From assembly GCA_031385325.1 (NCBI GenBank), contig JANNBJ010000076.1:1-43890 (forward strand): a stretch of DNA of 43,890 nucleotides. Reading direction: 5' to 3'. The translations under genes and the position numbers were made by a program. The DNA is from SYFY01 sp031385325 (GTDB taxonomy: Bacteria > Pseudomonadota > Gammaproteobacteria > Pseudomonadales > Azotimanducaceae). This document shows, piece by piece, positions 1-7,939 of the stretch (the stretch's first letter is position 1; every line of letters begins with the position of its first letter). The notes under the pieces are model-generated. The model ran no database searches. It was not told the DNA's origin and was given only the letters and a program-made list of their open reading frames with translations.

Positions 1-4
1 AGTA

Positions 5-159
5 GTGAAAACGCTGGGTGGCGCGGACCTGCGTGCGCGCAGGCGTGCTTGACAGCACGTCGAGCACGCGGAGGGAGCACGCCCAGTGTTTTCGCTGCTA
101 TCGGCGTCCGCAGTAGATCATTCATGAATAGTGCGGGCTAGGATTCTGCGCCGCAGAAG
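5..159. repeat. 155-bp dispersed structured repeat, copy 1
   Basis: This stretch recurs at 7580-7734 in the same orientation, with about 11 differences over 155 bp and no indels (about 93% identical by eye). Its outer arms (5-18 and 82-95) pair over 14 positions if G-T wobbles are allowed. An inner hairpin has CGTGCT/AGCACG arms, and this copy also has a CCTGCG/CGCAGG hairpin with a four-base loop. No open reading frame explains the conservation. It could be a mobile palindromic element or a structured non-coding RNA. The rest of the leader up to the first gene (160-362) shows only similarity to the right part of the second element and a plausible AGGA ribosome-binding site near 352. Confidence 0.75.
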
Positions 160-362
160 GCGGCTGAGCGCGGTGTCGGCTTCGCGTCGCAGTCACCTCT
201 CATCTTGCCCTCATCAACGTCGCCAATACTGAATCTGGATCTGGATGGTAGCCAGGGCGATAAAACAGCACGAATCACGGTGTGCGATTCGAGCCGCAAC
301 GACGGTCTTTCCACCAGGTTGGCTGAGCACTCACACCACTTCATTTCAATCAGGAATAGCCA

Positions 363-1070
363 ATGAAACACGCACAAAAAAATCTTGCCGCACTGGCGTT
401 GGGATTGGTCGCTCTATCGTCCGCACCTTTGTTGGTGCAGGCCGGGGAGGTCGAACAAAAAGCTGCCAACTGTCAGGGTTTCGACACCCTGGCCATTCAC
501 CTGGAAAGAAACGTTACCGACGAGGACGGTGAAGTCGTCTTGCTGGCGAAAACCGTCTCGGAAGGATTGCGCTCCTTGAACATCATCGCTCCAGGTGGCC
601 GGGAACTGGCCGAGTTTGAAATGAGCCGGAAAACAATTGGTGTTCGAGAACTCATTCTGGAATCACCGGAGCCTGCGGATCTGGGTGACGTCCTGAAATC
701 GTATCCTGCCGGTGCCTACCAGATACGCGGACGCACCATCAGCGGCGTTTGCGTCAAGGGATCGGCGACGCTCTCCCACGCAGAAGTACCGGTTACCGAA
801 ATTGTGAGCCCAGCTGAGGACGAGGTGGTCGCCTTGAATAACTTTGTCATCACATGGCTCGCTGTTCCAGCAGCAGTCAACTACATCATTGCCATCGACA
901 ACGAAACCACGGGAACTACTCTGAAGGCAGAGTCGCCGAGTAGTGCAACATCCTTTGCTGTCCCTGCCGACTGGCTGGAACCAGACAATGAGTACACTGT
1001 CTCTGTCGCGGTAAAGATCGCGAACGGTAACGTTTCTTCAATGGAAATTCCGGTTACCACTGCACCATAG
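363..1070 (+). CDS. Secreted hypothetical protein with fibronectin-III-like C-terminus
   Basis: This 235-residue protein begins with a clear signal peptide (KH..K, then a hydrophobic stretch ending at VQAGE around residue 28), so it is probably periplasmic or exported. Two cysteines (in NCQGF and GVCVKG) may form a disulphide in the mature N-terminal half. The C-terminal part from about residue 140 reads like a single fibronectin-III/Ig-type beta sandwich (IVSPAEDEVV, FVITWLAVPAAVNYIIAID, DNEYTVSVAVK). No catalytic motif is visible. The ATG at 363 follows an AGGA-type site. It stands alone between repeat copy 1 and a convergent operon. Function is unknown; a surface or periplasmic binding role is only a guess. 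Confidence 0.7.
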   Translation: MKHAQKNLAALALGLVALSSAPLLVQAGEVEQKAANCQGFDTLAIHLERNVTDEDGEVVLLAKTVSEGLRSLNIIAPGGRELAEFEMSRKTIGVRELILESPEPADLGDVLKSYPAGAYQIRGRTISGVCVKGSATLSHAEVPVTEIVSPAEDEVVALNNFVITWLAVPAAVNYIIAIDNETTGTTLKAESPSSATSFAVPADWLEPDNEYTVSVAVKIANGNVSSMEIPVTTAP

Positions 1071-1085
1071 GGCTCGAAACTGCAC

Positions 1086-1123
1086 GGACACGACAAAGCT
1101 CAGCAAGGGTTTTGTTCGTGTCC
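1086..1123. terminator. Hairpin between convergent genes
   Basis: GGACACGACAAA (1086-1097) can pair with TTTGTTCGTGTCC (1111-1123) with one bulged base. It lies between the stop of the plus-strand secreted protein and the stop of the convergent phosphotransferase gene, where a bidirectional terminator is expected. There is no strong T-tract, so the call rests on position and stem only. Confidence 0.45.
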
Positions 1124-1163
1124 GGGTCCGCAATGTTCAACACTCACTGCGGTCCGTCGTGTA

Positions 1164-2231
1164 TCAAAGGCCAGCTTCTGACAGTACTTTGGCTGCCTTT
1201 TTGGCGAGCAGCGGCGCACGCTCGCCGATGGTCAGCATACGCGGGTCCTTGCTCTCTCCCCGCAGGTAGCGTGTGTGGAGTTGAGTCACGACCACTGCCG
1301 TCTTCCAATACGCAAAACTGATCCACCACGGCAGAGGGGCCAGCGAGAGTCCAGCCATTGCCGCATATCGCTCGCCCACTTCCTGTCGTGACGGCAGCCC
1401 CATCTCGAGCATGCCGGGCTGGCTGGTCATGTTGGCAAAATCCGGATCGGTGGCATCCGGCCAATACTGTATGAGCGTGCCGAGATCGATCATCGGATCA
1501 CCGAGCGTTGTCATGTCCCAGTCAAAGATCGACTTCGCACGGTCCGGATCATCCGGATCGAACTGGACATTGTCGGGCTTGAGATCATTGTGGACAAACG
1601 CAGTGCGCTCGCTGGTTGGCACCTGCGCTGCAAGACGTTCGGCGATGCGATCCATCAGACCATCATCGTTCGCAGGTCGCACCAGATCCCAGCGCTTGTG
1701 CCACCCGGCAACCTGACGCGCAGCAAAGCCTTCGGGTTTACCAAGGTCTGCCAGATCACACACCACCGGATCGAGACTGTGCAGTTCGGCCATGGCATCA
1801 ACCACCGCAAAACCGATTCTCCTGCCGACATTGGCATGGCGCTTGAGTTCGACGGGCAGTTCGCCTCTCACCACCACACCGGTACGACGCTCCATGACGA
1901 AGAAGTCGGCACCACACACGGATTTGTCATCACAGAACGCATAGGCCCGAGGTGCCAGTCGCGTGTGTTTCCACAACCGTGACAGCACCTTGAACTCGCG
2001 CTTCATGTCATGCGCGCCCGGCGCGATCACGCCAAATGGCGGCCGTCGCAGCACGAGTTCCTGGTTGCCATACCTGAGCAGATACGTGAGATTCGCGCTG
2101 CCACCTGGAAACTGGAGGACGTCCAGTGTGCCGGTGAGGCCATCAACATGCCCACGCACGTAGTGATCAATGGCCGGCCAGTCGAGTTCTTCGCCTGGCC
2201 GGATCGGCGCGATGTCGGCTGGTGTGACCAT
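1164..2231 (-). CDS. Phosphotransferase family protein (APH / ACAD10-11 kinase-like)
   Basis: The 355-residue protein has an aminoglycoside-phosphotransferase/choline-kinase fold. The catalytic loop reads FVHNDLKPDNVQFD (H214, D216, N221) and the metal-binding DFD-type motif reads IFDWDMTTLGDP (D237). The N-terminal FPGGSANLTYLL and LVLRRPPFG segments match the kinase-like domain fused to acyl-CoA dehydrogenases in the ACAD10/11 family, known for phosphorylating 4-hydroxyacyl-CoAs or related hydroxy-acids. Here it is free-standing. Its ATG overlaps the cupin stop by one base (TGATG), so the two are translationally coupled with an SDR upstream. I infer a role in catabolism of a hydroxylated acyl or alcohol substrate rather than antibiotic resistance. 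Confidence 0.85.
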   Translation of the reverse strand: MVTPADIAPIRPGEELDWPAIDHYVRGHVDGLTGTLDVLQFPGGSANLTYLLRYGNQELVLRRPPFGVIAPGAHDMKREFKVLSRLWKHTRLAPRAYAFCDDKSVCGADFFVMERRTGVVVRGELPVELKRHANVGRRIGFAVVDAMAELHSLDPVVCDLADLGKPEGFAARQVAGWHKRWDLVRPANDDGLMDRIAERLAAQVPTSERTAFVHNDLKPDNVQFDPDDPDRAKSIFDWDMTTLGDPMIDLGTLIQYWPDATDPDFANMTSQPGMLEMGLPSRQEVGERYAAMAGLSLAPLPWWISFAYWKTAVVVTQLHTRYLRGESKDPRMLTIGERAPLLAKKAAKVLSEAGL

Positions 2232-2710
2232 CAGCCAGCAGAAACACCGGCCGTGACGCTGATACCCATGGAGGCCTTCTGGCCGGCCTTGGCCGCATCC
2301 CGCATACGGGCCAGTTCTTCCCAGCTCAGATAGTTGGTCAGGCCGTCTTCACTGAAGAAAATCACCGGGCCTTCACAGACGAACAGATATTCGGTGTCTT
2401 CCAGCGCAATGGTTGCGCCGTGCAGCACGCCATTGGGTTCGTAGTCATAGTCGCCGGCATTGAGGATGCCATCGCGCACCTGCAGCTTGCCCTTGAGCAC
2501 ATAGGTATGCGCATCCGACAGATGCTTGTGCGGTGCTGCGGTATAACCTTTGTTCCAGCGAAACAGTGCCACCCAACGACCTGTTTCAGCGCCGGTCCAC
2601 AGGACTTTCATCCACGCCTTGCCGGGTTCGGTTTCGATCCAGGGCTCATCCGCGCGAATGATGATGTCGGCCAACTGGTCATTGATCGGATTGATGTTCT
2701 GCAATGCCAT
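2231..2710 (-). CDS. Cupin domain protein (ChrR-like / acetylacetone-dioxygenase-like)
   Basis: This 159-residue protein is a single cupin barrel. Metal-binding motif 1 is visible around KHLSDAHTYVLKGKLQVRDG, with the second histidine in GVLHGATIA. The arrangement resembles the ChrR-type cupin or dioxygenase proteins often annotated as 2,4'-dihydroxyacetophenone or acetylacetone dioxygenase-like. It sits between an SDR and a kinase-like phosphotransferase, all on the minus strand, with a one-base overlap to the downstream gene. The set looks like a small catabolic operon. Whether it is an oxygenase, isomerase or sensor cannot be decided from sequence. Confidence 0.8.
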   Translation of the reverse strand: MALQNINPINDQLADIIIRADEPWIETEPGKAWMKVLWTGAETGRWVALFRWNKGYTAAPHKHLSDAHTYVLKGKLQVRDGILNAGDYDYEPNGVLHGATIALEDTEYLFVCEGPVIFFSEDGLTNYLSWEELARMRDAAKAGQKASMGISVTAGVSAG

Positions 2711-2758
2711 GATTCCCCCGTCCTCTGTTGTGTGAGTCTGTCGTGTCGGAAACGCCGT

Positions 2759-3520
2759 TCAGCGCGCAGTATATCCGCCATCCACCGGCAGGATCACTCC
2801 GTTGATGAACGACGCCTCGTCGCTGGCCAGGAACGCGGCGGCAGCCGCAATTTCCTCTGGCTGGCCCAACCGCCCCATCGGATGCAATGAGATCAGGAAC
2901 TGGTCGACTTCCGGAACCTCCCTGAACAGCGCCGTCATCGGCGTGACAATGAATCCCGGCGCAATGGCATTCACCCGCACCCCACGCGAGCCATAACTCA
3001 CCGCAAACTGGCGGGTCAACTGCACCACCGCACCCTTGCTGGCCGCATAGGCGCCCATACCGTAGTCACGCGGAACGATGGGTTCACCAGGGAGTGGTGT
3101 CATGCCAACCATGCCCAGGATCGAAGCGGTATTGATGATGGAACCACCACCTCGCTCGGCCATCATTTCGCTGCCGTAATACAGGCCGTTGTACACGCCT
3201 TCGAGGTTGATGCGAATGGTGGCTTCCCAGCCAGGACCGGAACCTACACCTGCGTTATTGAACAGCACATCGAGGCCGCCAAAGGCGTCGACCGTGCCAT
3301 GCAGTGCCCGCTGCACCGCTTCTCGATCGGCAACGTCCACCCGAATCGCTTCGGCCCGACCACCCAACTGCCCAATGTGATTGGCCACATCTTCGGCAGC
3401 CGCAAGATCGATATCCGCACACATGACGGCCGCACCACCTTGATGAAACCGCATCGCACTGGCGCGACCAATACCCGAACCTGCGCCAGTAATCAGCGCG
3501 CGTTTCCCCGCAAGACCCAT
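2759..3520 (-). CDS. SDR family NAD(P)-dependent oxidoreductase
   Basis: A classical short-chain dehydrogenase of 253 residues. The nucleotide-binding motif TGAGSGIG is at 11-18, the D in CADIDLAAAE suggests NAD preference, NNAG is at 88-91, and the catalytic Ser133, Tyr158 and Lys162 (YAASK) are all present. The C-terminus SFINGVILPVDGGYTAR is typical of 3-ketoacyl or hydroxysteroid-type SDRs. It is the first gene of the minus-strand SDR, cupin, phosphotransferase set, with about 48 bases to the cupin gene. The substrate is probably a secondary alcohol or ketone but is not identifiable. Confidence 0.92.
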   Translation of the reverse strand: MGLAGKRALITGAGSGIGRASAMRFHQGGAAVMCADIDLAAAEDVANHIGQLGGRAEAIRVDVADREAVQRALHGTVDAFGGLDVLFNNAGVGSGPGWEATIRINLEGVYNGLYYGSEMMAERGGGSIINTASILGMVGMTPLPGEPIVPRDYGMGAYAASKGAVVQLTRQFAVSYGSRGVRVNAIAPGFIVTPMTALFREVPEVDQFLISLHPMGRLGQPEEIAAAAAFLASDEASFINGVILPVDGGYTAR

Positions 3521-3635
3521 TCCCTTCCCCTCATGGTTTTCTTTTCAGGGACGAAGTATCCACGCAATTCAGGGAACAAGGCCAGAACCAAACCAGGGAG
3601 GAAGTGGACACCGCCCGGACGGTTTCCGCTGGCCG

Positions 3636-4337
3636 TCAACCCATCGCAACGCCAAAGGCTGCACCCACCGTGGCAGTTATCGCCATGGCCAAAGCGCCCC
3701 AGAAGAGGACACGGACTGCCCCACGTACCGGGCCAGCTCCACCTGTTGACGCGCCACCGGCACCGAGAACACCCAACGCCACCAGCGACGACAGTACAAC
3801 CCACGCGGTAACACCGGACTCAGGCGATACGGCGGCAACGCCCAGCGGCAACGCAGCCCCGCAGGCAAAGGTCAGCGCCGAGATGAGGGCGGCTTGAACC
3901 GGGCGAGCGGTCACCACACCAGAAATACCCAGTTCATCACGCCGATGAGCGCCCAACGCGTCACTCTGCGTCAGCTGCTCGGCAACCTGTCGCGCCAGAT
4001 TTTCATCCAGACCACGGGCGATATAGATGCCGGTCAGCTCGGCAAGCTCGGACTCGGGACTTTCTTCAAGCTCGCGCCGTTCACGTTCCGTATCCGCAGC
4101 CTCGGCATCCGTCTGTGAGCTCACCGAGACATACTCACCTGCGGCCATGGACATGGCACCGGCAATGAGTCCGGCGAGACCTGCAATGAGTATTTCAGGG
4201 CGAGCAGAGCCGGCCGCGGCAACGCCCACCAACAGGCTCGCCGTCGAGACAATGCCATCATTGGCCCCCAGTACTGCGGCGCGCAGCCAACCAATGCGAT
4301 GGACCCGGTGAATCTCAGAATGTGCAGAGCGACTCAT
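3636..4337 (-). CDS. VIT1/CCC1 family iron/manganese transporter
   Basis: The protein from the ATG at 4337 (233 residues) matches the length of bacterial vacuolar-iron-transporter-like proteins. Hallmark segments are HRIGWLRAAVLGANDGIVST in the first membrane helix and AGAMSMAAGEYVSVSSQTD in the second, followed by a charged linker (EAADTERERRELEE) and three C-terminal helices. Family members move Fe2+ or Mn2+ out of the cytosol. The longer frame to 4436 adds a non-conserved Cys/Trp-rich stretch that runs into the PepSY gene, so the internal start (MSRSAHSE) is preferred. No iron-responsive element was recognised upstream. Confidence 0.88.
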   Translation of the reverse strand: MSRSAHSEIHRVHRIGWLRAAVLGANDGIVSTASLLVGVAAAGSARPEILIAGLAGLIAGAMSMAAGEYVSVSSQTDAEAADTERERRELEESPESELAELTGIYIARGLDENLARQVAEQLTQSDALGAHRRDELGISGVVTARPVQAALISALTFACGAALPLGVAAVSPESGVTAWVVLSSLVALGVLGAGGASTGGAGPVRGAVRVLFWGALAMAITATVGAAFGVAMG

Positions 4338-4410
4338 GTCTTGATTCCTGATTGCCATCCGACAAAGTACAGCACTAACAGCACCCAGAGGTTGTCTTTT
4401 CAGCCACCTG

Positions 4411-4968
4411 TCAGACAAAGATGGACAACACCACAACGAACCCGGTTCCCAGCGTTATCAGCGCCGACTTGCGTAGTTTCGGCATGCTTATGGCAAGGAA
4501 AACGCCGCTGCCCAAAATGAGGATCAACGAGATGACCATGCTCAACGAAAAACTCCTCAGGACCGAACCAGCCTCTGCTCGGTGTACACGCATCAACTGC
4601 GTCAGCGGGCTACGCTTCCGATAGATCAGTTCTGCCTGCAGCGGGTTGTCAGTCGGCCTGACTTCGACCAGGCGTTTCAAGTCTCCCCAGCGAAATACGT
4701 AGGCATTGTTCCTTTCCGCGATAGTGGGATTCCCCGTCGGAGGCGATAGATGATGCTGCTTAAGCGCCGCTGCGATGGACTCGGACAATTGAGCGAGATC
4801 GGGCGCGAAGGGTCGGTCAAGTTTGATGGAATAGACCTGCTTTTCTACGTCTCCCTGGATATCAAAAGAATAAAGTGCGCCGCTGACAAAATAGAGAAGC
4901 GTCAGCGGCAGAAAAAAACACGCCAACAGGGCGTGAATCCTGATCACCAGCATCCGTTGAATTTTCAT
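4411..4968 (-). CDS. PepSY-associated membrane protein
   Basis: This 185-residue protein has an N-terminal membrane helix (LVIRIHALLACFFLPLTLLYFVSGALYSF), a periplasmic PepSY-like segment with the typical FRWGDLKRLVEV core, a positively charged return segment (RKRSPLTQLMRVHRAEAG) and a final pair of helices (SLSMVISLILILGSGVFLAI and the C-terminal hydrophobic stretch). This layout is that of short PepSY-TM proteins, often linked to iron uptake or ferric reductases. It lies directly upstream of the VIT1-like transporter on the same strand, so a shared link to metal handling is possible. An AGGAG stands immediately before the ATG at 4968, unusually close, so the start at 4953 (MLVIRIH) is also possible. 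Confidence 0.72.
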   Translation of the reverse strand: MKIQRMLVIRIHALLACFFLPLTLLYFVSGALYSFDIQGDVEKQVYSIKLDRPFAPDLAQLSESIAAALKQHHLSPPTGNPTIAERNNAYVFRWGDLKRLVEVRPTDNPLQAELIYRKRSPLTQLMRVHRAEAGSVLRSFSLSMVISLILILGSGVFLAISMPKLRKSALITLGTGFVVVLSIFV

Positions 4969-5068
4969 CTCCTGGTGTCCTCTCGAAGGAATAGATTGCC
5001 GTCGTGCGGACTCGGACAGTTTCGATCACTCGAACGTCCTGGGTGCATTCAGCGCGCCAGGTCACATA

Positions 5069-6124
5069 TCACTGATCGGCAAAGCGCGAGTTGCTCAATT
5101 GCTTGTGGCTGACTTCTTCGGGCATGTTGGTCAGCAATCGATACAGCCAGCGGACGCCATTCACATTCTGATCCCGCGCTGCAGACAGCATGCCGACCAT
5201 GCCGTAATTGCCTGCGTGACAGGCGTATTCGTAGATCTCGCCATCACTTGGCCTGAACGTGAGTTCGCCGTGCCAAGGGTGTCGATAGACTGCATCGTCG
5301 TCCATCGTGAAGGCATAGTGAATTTCATCGACGCGGGTACGCGTGAAGCGTTCTGTTACGCGGGTGTCCTTGCCAACATAAAACTGGTACTTGATGGCGC
5401 CTCGCAGGCCCTGCTGCGGATGGAACTGCGTCGTTTCCACCACCAGGGTATCGCCTTCCCAGTGACCGATGGAGTCGCCCATCCACGGTCGAATCTGCGC
5501 GGGCAGCGGTTGGCCATTGATCCTGATGTTGCGCACCGAGTGATTCATCTCGACGACGATCTTCACTTCACCGGGTGACTGCACAAACTGATAGTTGTTG
5601 TTGTACTCCACCGGGATCATGGGCGGCCCGCCGGTTGACCCATAGCCCACGACACATCGATCGCCAAGCAACTGTTCCTCGGGGTTGTTTCGTTTCTGGG
5701 TACTGAGCATCGTCAACCAGTACTTCACCCACCCTCTCACGGTGTACGGGACTTTCCCGTTGCCCGGATCATTGATGATCGACGTCCTGGGTTCACCCTT
5801 GATACGCAGGATTTGTGTACCGCGATCAAGCCAGATGGTGTTGTAACCGCCGACCACCTTGCCAGACGGCAGATCACCCTCGGGCAGATTGTCGATATCG
5901 GTCATCAGGTCTGCGTCCCGAAGTTCGAGTTCGCGCGCCTGCGCTTCAGTGAGCACCAGATCATCCATCCCCTTGAATCGTTCAAGGCCGGTCAGCGTCG
6001 ATGAATTCCACACACCCTGCAGATCGGGTTCTCCCCACGGCATGTGCGGTGCTTGCCAGGGTTCGGCGCACACGACTTGCGATACCGCGCTCATCGCCAA
6101 CAGGAGCATCAACACGTTTCTCAT
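5069..6124 (-). CDS. Secreted hypothetical protein, paralogue of 6635-7459
   Basis: A 351-residue exported protein with a signal peptide (MRNVLMLLLAMSAVSQVVCAEP). Characteristic blocks are PDLQGVWNSSTLTGLERF, HWEGDTLVVETTQF, DTRVTERFTR, YRHPWHGELTFR and the C-terminal YEYACHAGNYGMVGMLS. The same blocks in the same order recur in the gene at 6635-7459, so the two are paralogues. This family of periplasmic proteins is common in Acidobacteria and some Gammaproteobacteria, beside DUF6152 genes, and has no assigned activity I know of. The ATG at 6124 has a GGGGG-type Shine-Dalgarno; the longer frame would need a GTG. It is the last gene of the three-gene set. Confidence 0.8.
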   Translation of the reverse strand: MRNVLMLLLAMSAVSQVVCAEPWQAPHMPWGEPDLQGVWNSSTLTGLERFKGMDDLVLTEAQARELELRDADLMTDIDNLPEGDLPSGKVVGGYNTIWLDRGTQILRIKGEPRTSIINDPGNGKVPYTVRGWVKYWLTMLSTQKRNNPEEQLLGDRCVVGYGSTGGPPMIPVEYNNNYQFVQSPGEVKIVVEMNHSVRNIRINGQPLPAQIRPWMGDSIGHWEGDTLVVETTQFHPQQGLRGAIKYQFYVGKDTRVTERFTRTRVDEIHYAFTMDDDAVYRHPWHGELTFRPSDGEIYEYACHAGNYGMVGMLSAARDQNVNGVRWLYRLLTNMPEEVSHKQLSNSRFADQ

Positions 6125-6165
6125 GTCACCCCCTCGCCACACGCTTGTTGATGACGATCTCGCTG

Positions 6166-6609
6166 TCAGCGTTCATTGGGATCGAACCCATCACGTGGGG
6201 CTCCCGTTCCCGATGAACCCATGAATACCTTGCGGCCATCGCTGAACGACATATCGCGGCCGTTAGCCCGGCACACGGGCTCACACTTGTGCCCCAGACT
6301 CTGGTATCCGCGCACAACGATCACGCTGCCGATGGGCAGGGAGTTTCGGTCGAGGCCCGCGCGAACCAGCGTGTTGGGTGTACCGGCTTCGAACATCCAC
6401 TCAGTGGCACTGCCATCGGCATTCGCCGCTTGTACATGCACCCAGGCATGAGGATTGATCCACTCCACCCGGGACACGGTGCCGCGAACCGTCACCGGAG
6501 TGCTTGAATCAAACTCGGCAGAAAACGCGTGATGAGCCGATGCCTCTGGCGGTCCCAACAGGACAGCAATCATTGACATCATCAAAACAGTCGACCTGGT
6601 CATCGCCAT
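6166..6609 (-). CDS. DUF6152 family periplasmic protein
   Basis: The protein from the ATG at 6609 has 147 residues. It starts with a signal peptide (TRSTVLMMSMIAVLLGPPEASA) followed by the family signature HHAFSAEFD, VTVRGTVSRVEWINPHAWVH, WMFEAGTPNTLVRAGL and GSVIVVRGYQS. DUF6152 is a small periplasmic beta-rich domain of unknown function, nearly always beside secreted proteins like its two neighbours. The paired cysteines in HKCEPVCRANGRDM may bind metal or form a disulphide. It is sandwiched between the two paralogues with gaps of 25 and 41 bases, so one transcript is likely. Confidence 0.88.
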   Translation of the reverse strand: MAMTRSTVLMMSMIAVLLGPPEASAHHAFSAEFDSSTPVTVRGTVSRVEWINPHAWVHVQAANADGSATEWMFEAGTPNTLVRAGLDRNSLPIGSVIVVRGYQSLGHKCEPVCRANGRDMSFSDGRKVFMGSSGTGAPRDGFDPNER

Positions 6610-6634
6610 GCGACGGTACTCTCGTGTTCGCGGG

Positions 6635-7459
6635 TTACGGAAGCGGGTGTTTGCGTAAATGGCCATACATCAGCTCTTCAACAAATTCGACGCAGTTGAA
6701 CTGCATGAGCTGATCATCCGGTGGCACCCGTTTGTAGATCGGCATGCTGATGGTCCACGGTCTGGTGTAGACCTGCGGGTCTTCAAGCGTCGCTTCATAC
6801 CGCATCGTGTTCGAGCTTGTCAGGGTATATCGCTCGGTCACTTTCAGTTGTTCGCTTGCGAAGTTGCCGGACCGATCGAGCCACGCCTGACCATTGAACC
6901 CCGTCGTTTCAATCACCATCGTGTCGCCTTCCCAGCGCACCCACGACTGCCCCATCCAGCTGTCGATCGGCGCGGGTCCCGGATCGGCGGCATGAATGTT
7001 GCGCACCGCCCCCGCGTATTCGTACGAAAACAGCAGCGCGTTGGCGTTCTGCACAATCTGGAAGCCATAACCCATGTAGTTCGCACGTGGCACACCCGGC
7101 AGATAACACTTGATCTCCGGGTCCAGCTTCAGCCATTCGGCCCGATTGCGATCACGCTGTTCCAAAGCCTTGCGCGTATACGGAATCTCGCCACCCTGCA
7201 CCACCCCGAGTCCCGCCGGCACGGCGCCCACTGCGCCAAGGGCAACCACTTCCTTCGCAGGCACCGGCACCACCGGTCCTTCACGCAAGGCCATTGCCGC
7301 CTGCGCTGCATGCGGTTCCAGATTGAAATTTGCCGTGTTCAGCACCTGCCAGACACCATTGAAGTCCGGTTTGCCATCGCTGAGCCTTTGCGGCGCGAAG
7401 GCTTCGTCCGCAAAGGCAGGACCAGCCAGCATCAACAACACCACCCACACATGTTTCAT
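6635..7459 (-). CDS. Secreted hypothetical protein, paralogue of 5069-6124
   Basis: From the ATG at 7459 this is a 274-residue exported protein with signal peptide MKHVWVVLLMLAGPAFADE. It shares with the downstream paralogue the blocks PDFNGVWQ, WVRWEGDTMVIETTGF, LKVTERYTLTSSNTMRYEAT and QVYTRPWTISMPI. It is shorter, with a simpler C-terminus (MQFNCVEFVEELMYGHL). It is the first gene of the set; upstream is the repeat-rich 7.5-7.9 kb interval with no other gene. Function is unknown. Co-conservation with DUF6152 suggests a shared periplasmic task, perhaps linked to hydrophobic-substrate metabolism, but this is inference. Confidence 0.8.
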   Translation of the reverse strand: MKHVWVVLLMLAGPAFADEAFAPQRLSDGKPDFNGVWQVLNTANFNLEPHAAQAAMALREGPVVPVPAKEVVALGAVGAVPAGLGVVQGGEIPYTRKALEQRDRNRAEWLKLDPEIKCYLPGVPRANYMGYGFQIVQNANALLFSYEYAGAVRNIHAADPGPAPIDSWMGQSWVRWEGDTMVIETTGFNGQAWLDRSGNFASEQLKVTERYTLTSSNTMRYEATLEDPQVYTRPWTISMPIYKRVPPDDQLMQFNCVEFVEELMYGHLRKHPLP

Positions 7460-7579
7460 CTCGGACCGTTTCCTCGCAGTAATCCACAGCACGCACACTC
7501 AGACGCCACCAGCACCCGGAGCCAGATCAGGCAAGGCCTGCACCATTCATGAAGGGTCGTAGCGAGGGCGTCGAGAGCC

Positions 7580-7734
7580 GTGAAAACGCTGGGAGGCGCG
7601 GACCGGAGAGCGCGCAGGCGTGCTACACAGCACGTCGAGCACGCGGAGGGAGCACGCCCAGTGTTTTCGCTGCTATCGGCGTCCGCAGTAGACTATTCAT
7701 GAATGGTGCGGGCTAGGAGTCTGCGCGGCAGAAG
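7580..7734. repeat. 155-bp dispersed structured repeat, copy 2
   Basis: Same orientation and register as copy 1 at 5-159. The long outer stem pairs 7580-7593 with 7657-7670, and the CGTGCT/AGCACG inner hairpin is kept while its loop differs from copy 1, which argues for selection on structure. A separate inverted repeat brackets this copy: GCACCATTCATGAA at 7540-7553 is the exact reverse complement of 7696-7709. The two copies bracket the whole 0.4-7.5 kb gene group. Confidence 0.75.
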
Positions 7735-7881
7735 CTCGACAGGCTGCGGCGGCGCAACGATGGCCCGCTTTTCCGTTCGTTTTCGTTGCGTAGCACCCAC
7801 TACGCGTCTCAAACGAACGAAAAATCGGACTCGAATTGACACTCGCCTCGCTCAGCCGCCTTCTGCCGCGCAGGCTCCTAG
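7713..7881. repeat. MITE-like palindromic element with 22-bp inverted ends
   Basis: Positions 7713-7734 (starting CTAGGAGTCTGCGCGG) are the reverse complement of 7860-7881 with a single mismatch. The inverted symmetry continues imperfectly outward (CATGAATGGTGC on the left, GCACCATGGCATG on the right). The interior contains nested arms CGTTCGTTT/AAACGAACG and GCGTAG/CTACGC. At 169 bp with terminal inverted repeats and no coding capacity, it looks like a MITE or REP/BIME-type unit abutting structured repeat copy 2. No clear target-site duplication was seen. Together with copy 2 it explains the 480-bp gene-free gap between 7459 and 7940. Confidence 0.6.
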
Positions 7882-7939
7882 GCACCATGGCATGAGGCTA
7901 TCGTTAGTGTGTGAAAAGCGCGGGATCAATCGGGACGCA

